Part shown: in pieces, positions 7,883 to 16,075 of the stretch
How positions within the stretch are numbered: the first letter of the stretch is position 1
Layout: each line of letters starts with the position of its first letter
NCBI GenBank assembly: GCA_028288765.1
Contig: JAQGHQ010000539.1
Span: 1-43,051, forward strand
Length of the DNA stretch: 43,051 bases
Source: Gemmataceae bacterium
GTDB taxonomy: Bacteria > Planctomycetota > Planctomycetia > Gemmatales > Gemmataceae
Direction of reading: 5' to 3'
The notes under the pieces: generated by a model
Databases searched by the model: none
Seen by the model: only the letters and a program-made list of their open reading frames with translations
What the model was told of the DNA's origin: nothing
Made by a program: the position numbers and the translations under genes

Positions 7883-8216
7883 ACCGCCAGGGCACTCGTG
7901 ACCCGAATCTCACCGGGCGGGCGGGCGGCCACCAACGACCCTGCGATCGGGCCCCGGGCGCCAGGACTCGAACGCGTCCCGGGGGTACAATCGACTCCGG
8001 ACGCCGATGAACCCGCGGTCACACCGCTACGACCCCGTCGCACCCGGCGCCCCATCCAGGAACCCGGTAACGGTGTCCGTTTCTGGTCCCCCTTTCCCCG
8101 TGAGGGAGAGGGATGACGGGAATGGCCCGGGTGGCATGTCCACCCAAAGCGGTGGACATGCCACCCGATGCGACAGGCTCGGCGAGTTCGTCTACCGGCG
8201 CATCGGGGGAGCCCTC
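7883..8216 (+). other. Intergenic region upstream of the kinase gene
   Basis: These 334 bases hold no separate gene, although the kinase frame stays open from 8007. GGTACAAT (7984-7991) is a -10-like octamer. A C/G-tract repeat (about 8090-8114, TTTCCCCGTGAGGGAGAGG) and the strong palindrome at 8129-8166 occupy the rest. Confidence 0.5.
8129..8166. repeat. 16-bp inverted repeat in the kinase leader
   Basis: GGGTGGCATGTCCACC (8129-8144) and its exact complement (8151-8166) enclose the loop CAAAGC. It ends 50 bases before the kinase ATG, so it would form a hairpin in the mRNA leader if transcription starts near 7990. It resembles an interspersed repeat; a regulatory role is untested. Confidence 0.65.
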
Positions 8217-10454
8217 ATGGAGCCGACCGTACCCCATACCCCGGCGGCGGAGACCGCGACCGGCCCCCCGCCCCGGGAAAAGCCCACCGAGCGCGGCCCG
8301 CTGCCCGTTGTGCCCGGGTACGAGGTGATCGAGCTGGTCGGCCGGGGCGGGATGGGCCGGGTGTACCGGGCGCGCCACCTGGGGCTGGGCCGGACGGTCG
8401 CGTTGAAGTTGCTGAGCGGCGAGGCCGACGACACCCTGCTGGCGCGGTTCCGGGAGGAGGCCCGGGCGGTCGCCCGGCTCCAGCACCCGAACATCGCCCA
8501 GCTCTACGAGACCGGGACCGCCGACGGCCGGCCGTACCTCGCCCAGGAGTTCCTCGACGGCGGGGCGCTCGCCCAGAAGCTCGCCGGCCGGCCCCAGCCG
8601 CCCGCCGAGGCCGCGGCGCTGGTCGAGACGGTCGCCCGCGCCGTCCAGCACAGCCACGACCACGGCATCCTGCACCGCGACCTGAAGCCGGGCAACATCC
8701 TGCTCGCCGCGGACGGGACGCCGAAGGTCGCCGACTTCGGGCTGGCGAAGCCGCTGGCGGGCAAGGCCGTCGACACCTGGCCGGAGTCCGGCGGCGCGCT
8801 GACCCGCACCGGCGAGGTCCTCGGCACGCCGGGGTACATGCCGCCCGAACAGGCGTCCGGCGTGGTGTCGAAGCTCGGCCCGGGGGCGGACGTGTACGCC
8901 CTCGGGGCAATCCTGTACGAGATGCTCACCGGCCGCCCGCCGTTCCAGGCCCCGGACGTCCTCCAAACCCTGATGATGGTCCTGACCCTCGAACCGGTGT
9001 CGCCCCGCACCCTCCAGCCGAAGGTCCCGAAAGACCTCGAAACGATCTGCCTGAAGTGCCTCGAAAAACCCATCGAGAAGCGGTACGTCTCGGCCGCGGC
9101 CCTGGCGGAAGACCTGCGGCGGTTCCGGAGCGGCGAGCCGATCGTGGCCCGGCCGGTCGGGCCGGTCGGCCGGGCCGTCAAGTGGGCCCGGCGGCGGAAG
9201 GCGGCGGCGGCGCTCGTCGGGGTTTCGGCCGTCCTGCTGGTGGTGCTGGTGGCGGCGGCGGTCGTCCTGGCCGTCGGGTACGCCCGGCTCCGGACCGCCC
9301 TGGACGGCACCAAGACGGCGAACGAAAAGCTGAGCGTCGCGGCGACCGAGGCCCAGGACAGTCTCGCCCTGGCCCACGAGGCGATCGACCGGATGCTGGT
9401 CCGGCTGTCCGACGACCTCGCCCCGGTCCCCCAGGCGGAGGCGGTCCGCCGGGCCAGCCTGGAGGACGCCCGGCGGTTATACCAGCGGCTCACGAAGGTC
9501 CGGCCGGACGACGAGGGCGGCCGGTCCCGCGTCGCCCAGGGGCTGGTGAAGCTGGCCCGGGTGTACCGCCAGCTCGGCCGGCTCGACGACGCCGAAGCCG
9601 CGTACCGGGAAGCCCGGGCGGTCTGTCTCGCGCTGGCCGCCGAGTTCCCCGCGGAGACCAGCTACCGGCGCGAGCTCGCCGGGGTGATGATGAGCCTTGC
9701 GTCCCTCGACCTGGACCGCGGCCGGACCGACAGCTGCGAGCAAGGGCTGACCGCCGCCCGGGCCGAACTGGACGCGCTTCCCGCGGCCGTGCAGGACGAA
9801 TCGGCGGTGCTGGACAAGTACGGGTTCCTGTGCGACCGGCTCGGGCTGCTGTATTCCCGGGCGAAGCGGCCGAAGGACGCCGAGGCCAGTCACCGGGAGG
9901 CGCTGGCGATCCGGCTCCGTCTCGCGGACCGGGAGCCGGGCTCGGTCGAGATCCGGTCTAACGTAGTCGCCAGCCGGTCCAACCTCGGCACGGTCCTGCT
10001 CGTGCTCGGCCGGCCCGCCGAGGCCGCGCCGGAATTCGAAGCCGCGGCCAAACTCCTTGAGGGACTAACCGGGCCGCGGTTCCAGCTCCTGCGGGGCCAG
10101 GTAACGGGGAACGCGGCGGTCGCACTCGAACAGAGCCGCCGGCCGGGCGACGCCGAGAAGGTCCACAAGGCCGCGATCGACCAGTTCGCCGCCCTCGTCG
10201 CGGACTTCCCCGGGGTTCCGGAGTACCGGTTCGCGGCGGCCCGGGCCCGGCTCAACCTGGCGCGAATGTTCTGGCCGCAGGGCCGGCTGGCCGAGGCCCT
10301 GACGTTCGCCCGCGCCGCCCTCCCGGACATGGAATACCTCGCGGCCCAGTTCCCCAAGAACCCGGCCTACGCCGCCGACCTGGCCCTCTGTCGGAAGGTG
10401 ATCGAATTCCTCCTGGACGACCTGAAACAGAAACCTCCCGGGAAGCCGTTATGA
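8217..10454 (+). CDS. Membrane Ser/Thr protein kinase with TPR-like C-terminal domain
   Basis: ATG 8217 is chosen over the longer open frame (from 8007) because GGGGGA lies six bases upstream and the extra part is repeat sequence. The product has 745 residues. The cytoplasmic kinase domain spans about 34-305: glycine loop VGRGGMGRVYRA (41-52), Lys64 in VALKLL, catalytic loop HRDLKPGN (153-160), DFG (173-175), and GTPGYMPPEQ of the activation segment, the PknB-like bacterial pattern. One membrane helix lies at about 328-355. The remaining 390 residues are helical, with TPR-like repeats such as LARVYRQLGRLDDAEAAYREA and LGLLYSRAKRPKDAEASHREA. All key catalytic residues are present. The stop codon overlaps the start of the sigma factor gene (ATGA, 10451-10454), implying coupled translation and a joint signalling role. 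Confidence 0.93.
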   Translation: MEPTVPHTPAAETATGPPPREKPTERGPLPVVPGYEVIELVGRGGMGRVYRARHLGLGRTVALKLLSGEADDTLLARFREEARAVARLQHPNIAQLYETGTADGRPYLAQEFLDGGALAQKLAGRPQPPAEAAALVETVARAVQHSHDHGILHRDLKPGNILLAADGTPKVADFGLAKPLAGKAVDTWPESGGALTRTGEVLGTPGYMPPEQASGVVSKLGPGADVYALGAILYEMLTGRPPFQAPDVLQTLMMVLTLEPVSPRTLQPKVPKDLETICLKCLEKPIEKRYVSAAALAEDLRRFRSGEPIVARPVGPVGRAVKWARRRKAAAALVGVSAVLLVVLVAAAVVLAVGYARLRTALDGTKTANEKLSVAATEAQDSLALAHEAIDRMLVRLSDDLAPVPQAEAVRRASLEDARRLYQRLTKVRPDDEGGRSRVAQGLVKLARVYRQLGRLDDAEAAYREARAVCLALAAEFPAETSYRRELAGVMMSLASLDLDRGRTDSCEQGLTAARAELDALPAAVQDESAVLDKYGFLCDRLGLLYSRAKRPKDAEASHREALAIRLRLADREPGSVEIRSNVVASRSNLGTVLLVLGRPAEAAPEFEAAAKLLEGLTGPRFQLLRGQVTGNAAVALEQSRRPGDAEKVHKAAIDQFAALVADFPGVPEYRFAAARARLNLARMFWPQGRLAEALTFARAALPDMEYLAAQFPKNPAYAADLALCRKVIEFLLDDLKQKPPGKPL

Positions 10455-11215
10455 CCCCCGACGACTCCCGGCTCGACGCGATCGCCACCCGCTGGAGCCT
10501 GATCCGGGCCGCCCACGCCGCCGGCCGGGCCCAGGACGCGGACGCCGCCCGCCGGGCCCTGGTGCTGCGGTACGCCCGGGCGGTCCGGCGGTACGTCGGC
10601 GGGATCGTGCGGAACGCCGAGGACGCCGACGAGCTGGCCCAGGAGGTGGTCGTCCGGCTCCTGCGGGGGGATTTCGGCGGGGCCGACCCGGACCGCGGCC
10701 GGTTCCGCGACCTGCTGAAGACGGCGGTGCGGAACATGGTCCACAACCACTGGGCGAAGGCGAACCGCCGGCGGCCCGCCGGGGTCGACCCGGACGCCCT
10801 GCCGGGGGCCGCCGACCGGCCGGACGACGACTGGGACGCGGCCTGGCGGCAGAACGTCCTCGACCACACCTGGGCCGCGCTGCAGGACCACGAGCGGGCG
10901 CACCCCGGCAGCCTAACGTACACGGTGTTGAAACTCCGGGCCGACTTCCCGGACGAGACCTCGGACCAGCTGGCGGCCCGGGTGTCGGCAAAGACGGGCA
11001 CCCGGGTGCGGCCGGACGCCTGCCGGCAGATGGTCCGACGGGCCCGGGTGCGGTTCGCGGAACTGCTCGTGCGGGAGGTCGAGCTCGGGCTGGCGGACCC
11101 GTCCCCGGACCGGGTCGCGGAGGACCTGGCGGCGCTCGGCCTGCTGGAGTACGTCCGCGACTTCCTCCCCCCGGATTGGTCGACCAGCGGGAAGCTATCA
11201 GAGGGGCGGGCGTAG
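10451..11215 (+). CDS. ECF-type RNA polymerase sigma factor
   Basis: ATG 10451 overlaps the kinase stop codon by four bases. The 254-residue product has a sigma region 2: RYARAVRRYVGGIVRNAEDA, DELAQEVVVRLLRGDF and DRGRFRDLLKTAVRNMVHNH (about residues 36-100). Region 4 is less typical but visible as SDQLAARVSAKTGTRV and DACRQMVRRARVRFAELLVR (about 178-215). A 40-residue extension follows region 4. It would direct RNA polymerase to a specific promoter set. Planctomycetes often pair such sigma factors with Ser/Thr kinases; the overlap suggests the kinase controls this one, by phosphorylation or by its membrane domain, which is inference. No anti-sigma factor gene is adjacent. Confidence 0.88.
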   Translation: MTPDDSRLDAIATRWSLIRAAHAAGRAQDADAARRALVLRYARAVRRYVGGIVRNAEDADELAQEVVVRLLRGDFGGADPDRGRFRDLLKTAVRNMVHNHWAKANRRRPAGVDPDALPGAADRPDDDWDAAWRQNVLDHTWAALQDHERAHPGSLTYTVLKLRADFPDETSDQLAARVSAKTGTRVRPDACRQMVRRARVRFAELLVREVELGLADPSPDRVAEDLAALGLLEYVRDFLPPDWSTSGKLSEGRA

Positions 11216-11707
11216 ACCCGGGGCCTTTCTTCTCGTTTCCCGTGGAACGCGCTCCGCCTGGGAACGGCTCTTCGGACGCTCCGCGTCCTGTCCCTCGACA
11301 CGCGCGGGGGGAATCGTCCCGGAACCCCCCTCCACCCCTCCGGCAACCGGGACGACAGCTGCTCCGGCATCGAAAGACCTTCCGGCGGCCGCCCGCGCGC
11401 GCCGTATTCTATCCGGGTCCTGCCCCGACCCCCGGGACGCGGCTTTGCTCCTAAATCCCGAAATGAAAGCTGGTTCCGTTTTGCTTCAGCAGTCTTCGTT
11501 TCAAAACGAAACCCCCACTTGACGAGCACAGTCCGGTCGAGGAGTGACTTCGACCGTGCTGTGGTAGCAGATCGATTAAAACCGCACAGAGGTCAAATCC
11601 TTCTCGTGGATTTAGCAATTCCTTGAGACAATAGGCAACTGAGACCCTGTGCCGAGAGTGGACACCAAGGACGAAACAAGAAAACCTTGAGCCAAGAAAG
11701 AGCTAAG
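11216..11707. other. Intergenic region with a sharp drop in GC
   Basis: The first 240 bases are GC-rich and hold nothing recognisable. From about 11460 the sequence becomes AT-richer, beginning at a direct repeat (11472-11512), and this composition continues into the HEPN-like gene. No terminator for the sigma factor gene and no clear promoter were seen. Confidence 0.5.
11472..11512 (-). repeat. Diverged direct repeat, left copy, flanking the HEPN-like gene
   Basis: This 41-base stretch aligns without gaps to 12384-12424 at roughly 73% identity by eye. Both copies contain the small palindrome CGTTT(C/T)(A/G)AAACGAA and lie in the same orientation. On the minus strand both read as peptides of the type RF(E/K)TK(T/L)AE(A/M)KRN, showing a common source. 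Confidence 0.65.
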
Positions 11708-12337
11708 ATGGCAACAGATAAAACGAAGGTCGAAACTTACTTCAAGCAGGTTGTGCAAGACTACAACTGTGGCGATGTCCGCGAACTTTTGAGACTGCGG
11801 CTGGATAAAGCAGGGCCGCTTCTCGCTTGCACGGTCAACGGCATCGACGTTGTGGGTGGCATGATGCTTGGGTTTCATGAAGGCAACAGCAGGAAACGAT
11901 CTACGGAGTTCATGCGCCAGCACCTCAGCCTAACGGAAGAGAGTGCGGACCTGATGTACGTGCTGGTCCGCTGTGGGCTGGCGCATGAGGGCGTGCCCAC
12001 ACTGGCAGTCCAGTTTTTTGTCCATTACGAGCGATGTGATCCGAAGAAGCTCTTGTACAAGGACGACAAGAACGCCATCTGGCTGAACGTCACAGAACTC
12101 GCCCATTGTTATCTCGAAGCGATTGAGCAGATCGCGAAGGATGTTCACAGACACCTGAGTCACGTACCAGAACCGGGTTCCAAAGGCATTACGATCTACC
12201 AACAGGCCCTTGGACTGGTGACCACGAGGATTACCGACTTCTGGGGCAAGATCGGGTCCACACAGCCCCCGCCTCGAAGCAGTTTGAGCCCCTTTTTCCC
12301 CGAGTCGCTCAAGCATTTTACTGTCAAAACCCCTTAA
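11708..12337 (+). CDS. HEPN-like protein of unknown function, probably acquired
   Basis: ATG 11708 is preferred over the TTG at 11687 because AAAGAG lies five bases before it. The product has 209 residues, with no signal peptide or membrane helix. The centre reads EESADLMYVLVRCGLAHEGV, giving R88-x4-H93, which fits the Rx4-6H motif of HEPN ribonuclease or nucleotide-binding domains. Upstream are GIDVVGGMMLGFHEGN and a helix SRKRSTEFMRQHLSL; downstream is a helical segment WLNVTELAHCYLEAIEQIAK. The gene is visibly less GC-rich than its neighbours (about half GC against about 70%) and sits between diverged direct repeats, suggesting horizontal transfer. Defence-related HEPN RNases are a possible parallel, but no partner antitoxin gene is adjacent and many HEPN-like proteins have other roles. 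I recognise no named family. Confidence 0.65.
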   Translation: MATDKTKVETYFKQVVQDYNCGDVRELLRLRLDKAGPLLACTVNGIDVVGGMMLGFHEGNSRKRSTEFMRQHLSLTEESADLMYVLVRCGLAHEGVPTLAVQFFVHYERCDPKKLLYKDDKNAIWLNVTELAHCYLEAIEQIAKDVHRHLSHVPEPGSKGITIYQQALGLVTTRITDFWGKIGSTQPPPRSSLSPFFPESLKHFTVKTP

Positions 12338-12383
12338 ACCTACTCAGCCGCTTGGCGCGAGTCTCGCAAGCCGTCAAAACGGC

Positions 12384-12424
12384 AGTTTCGTTTCATTTCG
12401 GCAAGTTTCGTTTTGAAACGAACT
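12384..12424 (-). repeat. Diverged direct repeat, right copy, flanking the HEPN-like gene
   Basis: Partner of 11472-11512. It ends 28 bases before the start codon of the zinc-ribbon gene at 12453, so it may also lie in that gene's leader. Confidence 0.65.
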
Positions 12425-12452
12425 TTTGCAGCAAAGCCCCAGGACCCTCCAG

Positions 12453-13112
12453 ATGTCTTCCGAAACCGAAGTAATCTCCTGCCCGGCGTGCAAGCACCTA
12501 CTCCGGGTGCCGGCCGAGTGGCTCGGCCAGACCGTCCAGTGTCCCGAGTGCAAGGCGACATTCCGGGCCCCGGTGCGGGACGGCGACAAACTCACCGACC
12601 CGGTCCTCATCGCCGGCCCGGCCGCCGCCACCCCCGCCCCGGCGCGGCCCAGGACCGACCCGTTGCTCACCCTCCCGGCCTTCGGCCTGATGCTCGTCGG
12701 GATTGTCAGTCTGATCGCGAACGGGGTCTTGTTCGGCCGGTTCGTGACGAGCCCGGACGGGGGCAAGGACTGGGTGAAGAATCAGCTGCCGGCGATCCGC
12801 CAGATGGGGCTGGTCCCGCCGGAGGCGCAGACGGACAAGGAGAAAGAGAACAAGGAGGCAGCGGACGAGCAGGCGGCGGCGGACCTGGCCCCGAAGCTCC
12901 GGTGGGTGTGGCTCGCGGCGGCGGCGGCCGGCGGGGTGGTGTTCGCGGGCGGGCTGGCGATCGTCCGCCGGAAGAACTACCGCCTGGCCCAGTTCGGGTG
13001 CGTGTTGGCGGCCGTGAACGTCCCGCACCTGTGCTGCGTCCCCGGGGCGATCTTCGGCCTCTGGGGACTGCTCATGCTCATGAGCGACGAGGGGCGGGAA
13101 CATTTCGGATGA
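12453..13112 (+). CDS. Zinc-ribbon membrane protein of unknown function
   Basis: ATG 12453 follows AGGA with suitable spacing; an in-frame TTG at 12426 is less likely. The 219-residue product begins with a zinc ribbon, CPAC (10-13) and CPEC (30-33), of the MJ0042/transcription-factor-like type (VISCPACKHLLRVPAEWLGQ). A Pro/Ala linker follows. Then come a membrane helix at about 72-95, a charged stretch (QTDKEKENKEAADEQ), a second helix at 150-171, and a hydrophobic tail with FGLWGLLMLMSDEGREHFG that resembles planctomycete membrane proteins. The ribbon probably faces the cytoplasm. It belongs to the same loose family as the three genes at 17373-19235. Function is unknown. Confidence 0.8.
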   Translation: MSSETEVISCPACKHLLRVPAEWLGQTVQCPECKATFRAPVRDGDKLTDPVLIAGPAAATPAPARPRTDPLLTLPAFGLMLVGIVSLIANGVLFGRFVTSPDGGKDWVKNQLPAIRQMGLVPPEAQTDKEKENKEAADEQAAADLAPKLRWVWLAAAAAGGVVFAGGLAIVRRKNYRLAQFGCVLAAVNVPHLCCVPGAIFGLWGLLMLMSDEGREHFG

Positions 13113-13128
13113 CGGAATCCGAGGGGGA

Positions 13129-13252
13129 GTCGTAACGTCGTAAAGTCGTAAAGTCGTAGCCGAAAACCCAAACCAATATCCCGGTTTTCGACCTCGACTT
13201 TACGACTCGTGACTTTACGACGTTACGACTTTACGACTCGTGACTTTACGAC
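13129..13252. repeat. Inverted and tandem repeat between convergent genes
   Basis: GTCGTAACGTCGTAAAGTC (13129-13147) is perfectly complementary to 13211-13229. A 27-base unit at 13195-13221 is repeated exactly at 13226-13252. A nested CGAAAACC/GGTTTTCG pair lies at 13161-13190. The element nearly reaches the cysK stop codon (13259) and starts 16 bases after the upstream gene, filling the gap. It could terminate both transcripts. Confidence 0.8.
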
Positions 13253-13258
13253 TTTCGA

Positions 13259-14248
13259 CTATTCCTGAGGGAAGAGCGCCGTCGACAGGTACCGCTCGCC
13301 GAGGTCGGGGAGGATGACGACGATCAGCTTCCCGGCGTTCTCCGGCCGCTGGGCGACCTTGACCGCCGCGGCCGTCGCCGCCCCGCACGAGATCCCGCAG
13401 AGCATCCCCTCTTCCTTGGCCAGCCGGCGGGCCATCTCGAACGACTCGTCGTCGGTCACCTGGATGACCTCGTCGACGACCGCGGTGTTGAGCACGTCCG
13501 GGACGAACCCGGCCCCGATCCCCTGGATCTTGTGAGGCCCCGGCTTCACATGGTCTTTCGGCACGCCCTGCACGATGTGCTGGGTGAGGACCGGGCTGGC
13601 GGTCGGCTCGACGGCGATGCACTTCACCCCCGGCTTCCGGCTCTTGAGCACCTCCCCGCACCCGGTGATCGTCCCGCCCGTCCCGACCCCGCTCACGAGG
13701 ATGTCGATGTTCCCGCCGGTCGCCCGCCAGATCTCCTCGGCGGTGGTCTTCCGGTGGACCTCCGGGTTGGCCGGGTTCTTGAATTGTTGCGGGATGAACG
13801 CCTTCGGCTCCCCGCCGAACTCGTGGAACAGCTCGGTGGCCCGGGCGACGGCCCCCTTCATCCCGAGCTCCCGCGAGGTGAGGTAGAGCTTGGCCCCGAA
13901 CGCCTTGAGCAGCCGCTGGCGCTCGAGCGACATGCTCTCGGGCATGGTGACGGCGAGCTTGTACCCGCGGGCCGCGCAGGTGAACGCCAGCCCGATCCCG
14001 GTGTTCCCGCTGGTCGGCTCGATGATCAGGGTGTCCTTGGTGATCTTGCCGGCCTGCTCGGCGGCGTCGATCATCGCCACCCCGATCCGGTCCTTGACCG
14101 ACCAGAGCGGGTTGAAGTTCTCGAGCTTCCCGACGAGCGTCGCCTTGGCGTCGCCCGCCACGCGGCGGAGGCGGATGAGCGGGGTGTACCCGACCGTCTG
14201 GGTGATGTCGTCGTAGATGTGGCCGCGGAACGTGGTGTCAGCTGCCAT
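13259..14248 (-). CDS. cysK: Cysteine synthase A (O-acetylserine sulfhydrylase)
   Basis: This 329-residue PLP enzyme converts O-acetylserine and sulfide to cysteine in the cytoplasm. Start is ATG 14248. Visible signatures are the PLP lysine K52 in LWSVKDRIG, the substrate loop [15 protein letters not shown] (about 75-89), the phosphate-binding loop [14 protein letters not shown] (about 186-199), and [16 protein letters not shown] near residue 285. Length and motif order match CysK rather than CysM or cystathionine beta-synthase; the residue before the PLP lysine is V in a WSVKDR context. It is not in an operon with cysE or sulfate-assimilation genes here. The 3' end abuts a repeat element shared with the convergent zinc-ribbon gene. 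Confidence 0.93.
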   Translation of the reverse strand: MAADTTFRGHIYDDITQTVGYTPLIRLRRVAGDAKATLVGKLENFNPLWSVKDRIGVAMIDAAEQAGKITKDTLIIEPTSGNTGIGLAFTCAARGYKLAVTMPESMSLERQRLLKAFGAKLYLTSRELGMKGAVARATELFHEFGGEPKAFIPQQFKNPANPEVHRKTTAEEIWRATGGNIDILVSGVGTGGTITGCGEVLKSRKPGVKCIAVEPTASPVLTQHIVQGVPKDHVKPGPHKIQGIGAGFVPDVLNTAVVDEVIQVTDDESFEMARRLAKEEGMLCGISCGAATAAAVKVAQRPENAGKLIVVILPDLGERYLSTALFPQE

Positions 14249-14340
14249 CGTGATTCCTCCACCGGAAGGGCAGTATTCCGAGCAAGTTTATCGAATATCG
14301 GCAGTTTAGCGGGGGCTCTTGAACGGGACAAGACAGGCAG

Positions 14341-14895
14341 TCAACCGCGCAGAGTGATGTGGGCCTTTGGATATTGGTCGAGCAACTCCGCATACTCCAG
14401 GGTCTGGCGTAGAGCTTGCCGGAGGCCGGCTTCGGTTGCCAGATCAGCCCGGCAAGCCTCGCAGATCCGGACCGGGACCGTGATCGCCACGTCGTCTCCG
14501 TGTTGTTTCGGCTCGCGTTGCGAACGGGCGAACAGGTAGATCACCGAAGCCAGCCACCCGCCGAGGAAGAAGAGCAAACATCCGGTGGCGGCCTCACCCT
14601 TGGTGACCTTACCGCCCGTGATGATCGCCCACTCACACTGGATCGTGACCTGGGCGAGCCCGTCCGTTTCGCAGTCACAGAGGGCGCACCTGCGGGTACC
14701 GGGTAACCGTCGGTCGAGAAGGAGGGCGCGGAGCTTGATGACAGGCGAAAGAACCTCTTGCCCGGCCGCCTGGCGCAGTTGGTGCAGCGGTGGGACTTCG
14801 ACCGTGCGGCCGCACCCGCACGCGAGCGTCGCGCCGGCGTCGGCCGGAGTCACCGCGTGCGACTTGCCGCACTCACAGGTCACCTGGTAGCTCAT
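14341..14895 (-). CDS. Cys-rich single-helix membrane protein of unknown function
   Basis: This 184-residue protein starts at ATG 14895. The N-terminus has a CxC-x16-CxC ribbon (VTCECGKSHAV, C7/C9, and LACGCGRTVEV, C26/C28), close to the CACG ribbons of the proteins at 17373-19235. A second Cys cluster (C70, C73, C75 in RRCALCDCETDG) and a third (C145/C148 in VRICEACRAD) flank a membrane helix at about 104-122 (TGCLLFFLGGWLASVIYLFA). These clusters probably bind zinc. It lies upstream of cysK on the same strand with a 92-base gap, so co-transcription is possible, but no functional link is evident. No named family is recognised. Confidence 0.75.
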   Translation of the reverse strand: MSYQVTCECGKSHAVTPADAGATLACGCGRTVEVPPLHQLRQAAGQEVLSPVIKLRALLLDRRLPGTRRCALCDCETDGLAQVTIQCEWAIITGGKVTKGEAATGCLLFFLGGWLASVIYLFARSQREPKQHGDDVAITVPVRICEACRADLATEAGLRQALRQTLEYAELLDQYPKAHITLRG

Positions 14896-14910
14896 GCCGG
14901 CCTGCTACTC

Positions 14911-15015
14911 AATGTGGGGGCAAGTTTCCAACTTGCCCGATTGATCGCTTTCCGGGATGTGGTAAGGAGCCGATTTTCGGTCGGCCCGGGCAAGTTGGAA
15001 ACTTGCCCCCACATT
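14911..15015. repeat. Inverted repeat element, GGCAAGTTTCCAACTTGCC family, paired copy
   Basis: Two 29-base arms (14911-14939 and 14987-15015) are perfect reverse complements, each containing its own hairpin GGCAAGTT-TCC-AACTTGCC. A single copy of the arm occurs at 32257-32289. The paired form with a 47-base interior resembles a miniature transposable element. Confidence 0.8.
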
Positions 15016-15151
15016 CGCTGACGGGACACGGCGCCCCGACGTCCGATCCGACTCAAGGTACCTGGTGGGTCCGGTCTCGTCACGCGCGTTCGGCACAGAT
15101 ATTCAAAAGGGTGTAACCGGTAGTCCGCTCGCGTCGTTGACGGGTATTGCT

Positions 15152-15310
15152 GCACCGGTCGGGAGACCGGTGCCACGAGAAGAAGAGCCCCGGAGAGGAG
15201 TTCCGTCTTCCGGTGTGACATCGGTCTCCAGACCGGTGCAGGCACCCAGCTCCGAGGACGTAACCCTCCCGAAAACCAGCCGAAGCGATCGCGAGCCCGG
15301 CCAGGAACTC
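15152..15310 (+). repeat. GACCGGTGCCAC repeat element, copy 1
   Basis: It begins with the hairpin GCACCGGTC/GACCGGTGC (15152-15173), followed by CACGAGAAGAAGAGCCC. A second CATCGGTCT/AGACCGGTG hairpin lies near 15220-15240. It ends with GATCGCGAGCCCGGCCAGG (about 15288-15306). The same start and end motifs recur in copy 2. Confidence 0.6.
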
Positions 15311-15480
15311 CCCGTTTCAAAGTCCAGCTCGCCTTCGGACCGGCACATCGCCCAGGTACACTGGAGGTAGTGCGGCGGACGTGGTCCCGGTCCTGAACTC
15401 TGGCATCGCGGTCAACCACTTGTGGTGCGCGCCCCGGGTCGGAGAGTGGAGCCGGCGGTCGGACTGGCGGTCGGGGAGTC

Positions 15481-15943
15481 GATTTTGCCATACGAACCCA
15501 ATCTACACGTTTTCTTCACAGTTCGAACCGATCCGACACACTCGGGCAGGGTCGGTTTTGCGGAACGAACCCAACCCGCATCGGTCCTCCCCACGTGGGG
15601 TCGACCGCCGGAGCGTCGGGAGATCGGTTTTGCAGAACGAACCCAATCCGGGGCGCGGTCCCCACCCGGTGGGAGGTCGGTTTTGCAGAACGAACCCAAT
15701 CTGCATCACCCGCTCAGACTCCCCAGCGGATTGCCAACCATGTCCCGACGGGGAGGTCACGAGATCGGCCTCTATTGTCGTGGGGCTGCCAACTCCTGCC
15801 ATTCCCTGCCACCACCAGGCTCCCGCCGGTCCGCCGGCCGATTCTGCCGAACGAACCCAATTCCCGGGGACGTGCGCCCTCGTGTCGGGGCGACCGGCCA
15901 ACGCCCGCCGGGCCGGGGGTCGGTTTTACCGAACGAACCCAAT
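15481..15943 (+). repeat. Array of six AACGAACCCAAT repeats
   Basis: The core GGTTTTGC(A/C/G)GAACGAACCC and its variants occur at 15481, 15554, 15626, 15679, 15840 and 15922, each about 22 bases. Two copies (15626 and 15679) are identical. Distances between starts are 73, 72, 53, 161 and 82. Two inverted copies occur at 29518-29538 and 29612-29634. In translation these give the FCRTNPI/ERTQ/NEPN peptides familiar from spurious planctomycete ORFs. Function is unknown. Confidence 0.8.
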
Positions 15944-15977
15944 TCGGGCGGGACCCGTCCGCGGACGGGAGTGCCGT

Positions 15978-16040
15978 CACCGGTTTGGCGACCGGTGCCA
16001 CCAGAGAAGAGCCCGGTCGCTCGCGAGCCCGACCGGGTAC
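15978..16040 (+). repeat. GACCGGTGCCAC repeat element, copy 2
   Basis: CACCGGT/ACCGGTG hairpin (15978-15997), then CACCAGAGAAGAGCCC and CTCGCGAGCCCGACCGGG. It is a shorter version of 15152-15310 and ends about 35 bases before the next gene. Confidence 0.6.
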
Positions 16041-16075
16041 GACCTATTTAATCCGCGGGTGCCGGGAGCTATCTC

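Larger units (their letters stand above)
15016..16075. other. Gene-free repeat island
   Basis: Together with 14896-15015 this makes about 1.2 kb without a credible gene. It is filled by two repeat families described separately (GACCGGTGCCAC elements and the AACGAACCCAAT array). A possible -10 for the following gene is GGGTACGACC (16036-16043) or TATTTA (16045-16050), 26-40 bases before the GTG at 16076. Confidence 0.6.

Noticed and set aside
15481..15943. Regularly repeated 22-mers that resemble a CRISPR array
   Set aside because: Spacing between repeats varies from 53 to 161 bases, repeats are degenerate, two copies lie inverted elsewhere, and no cas gene is nearby.
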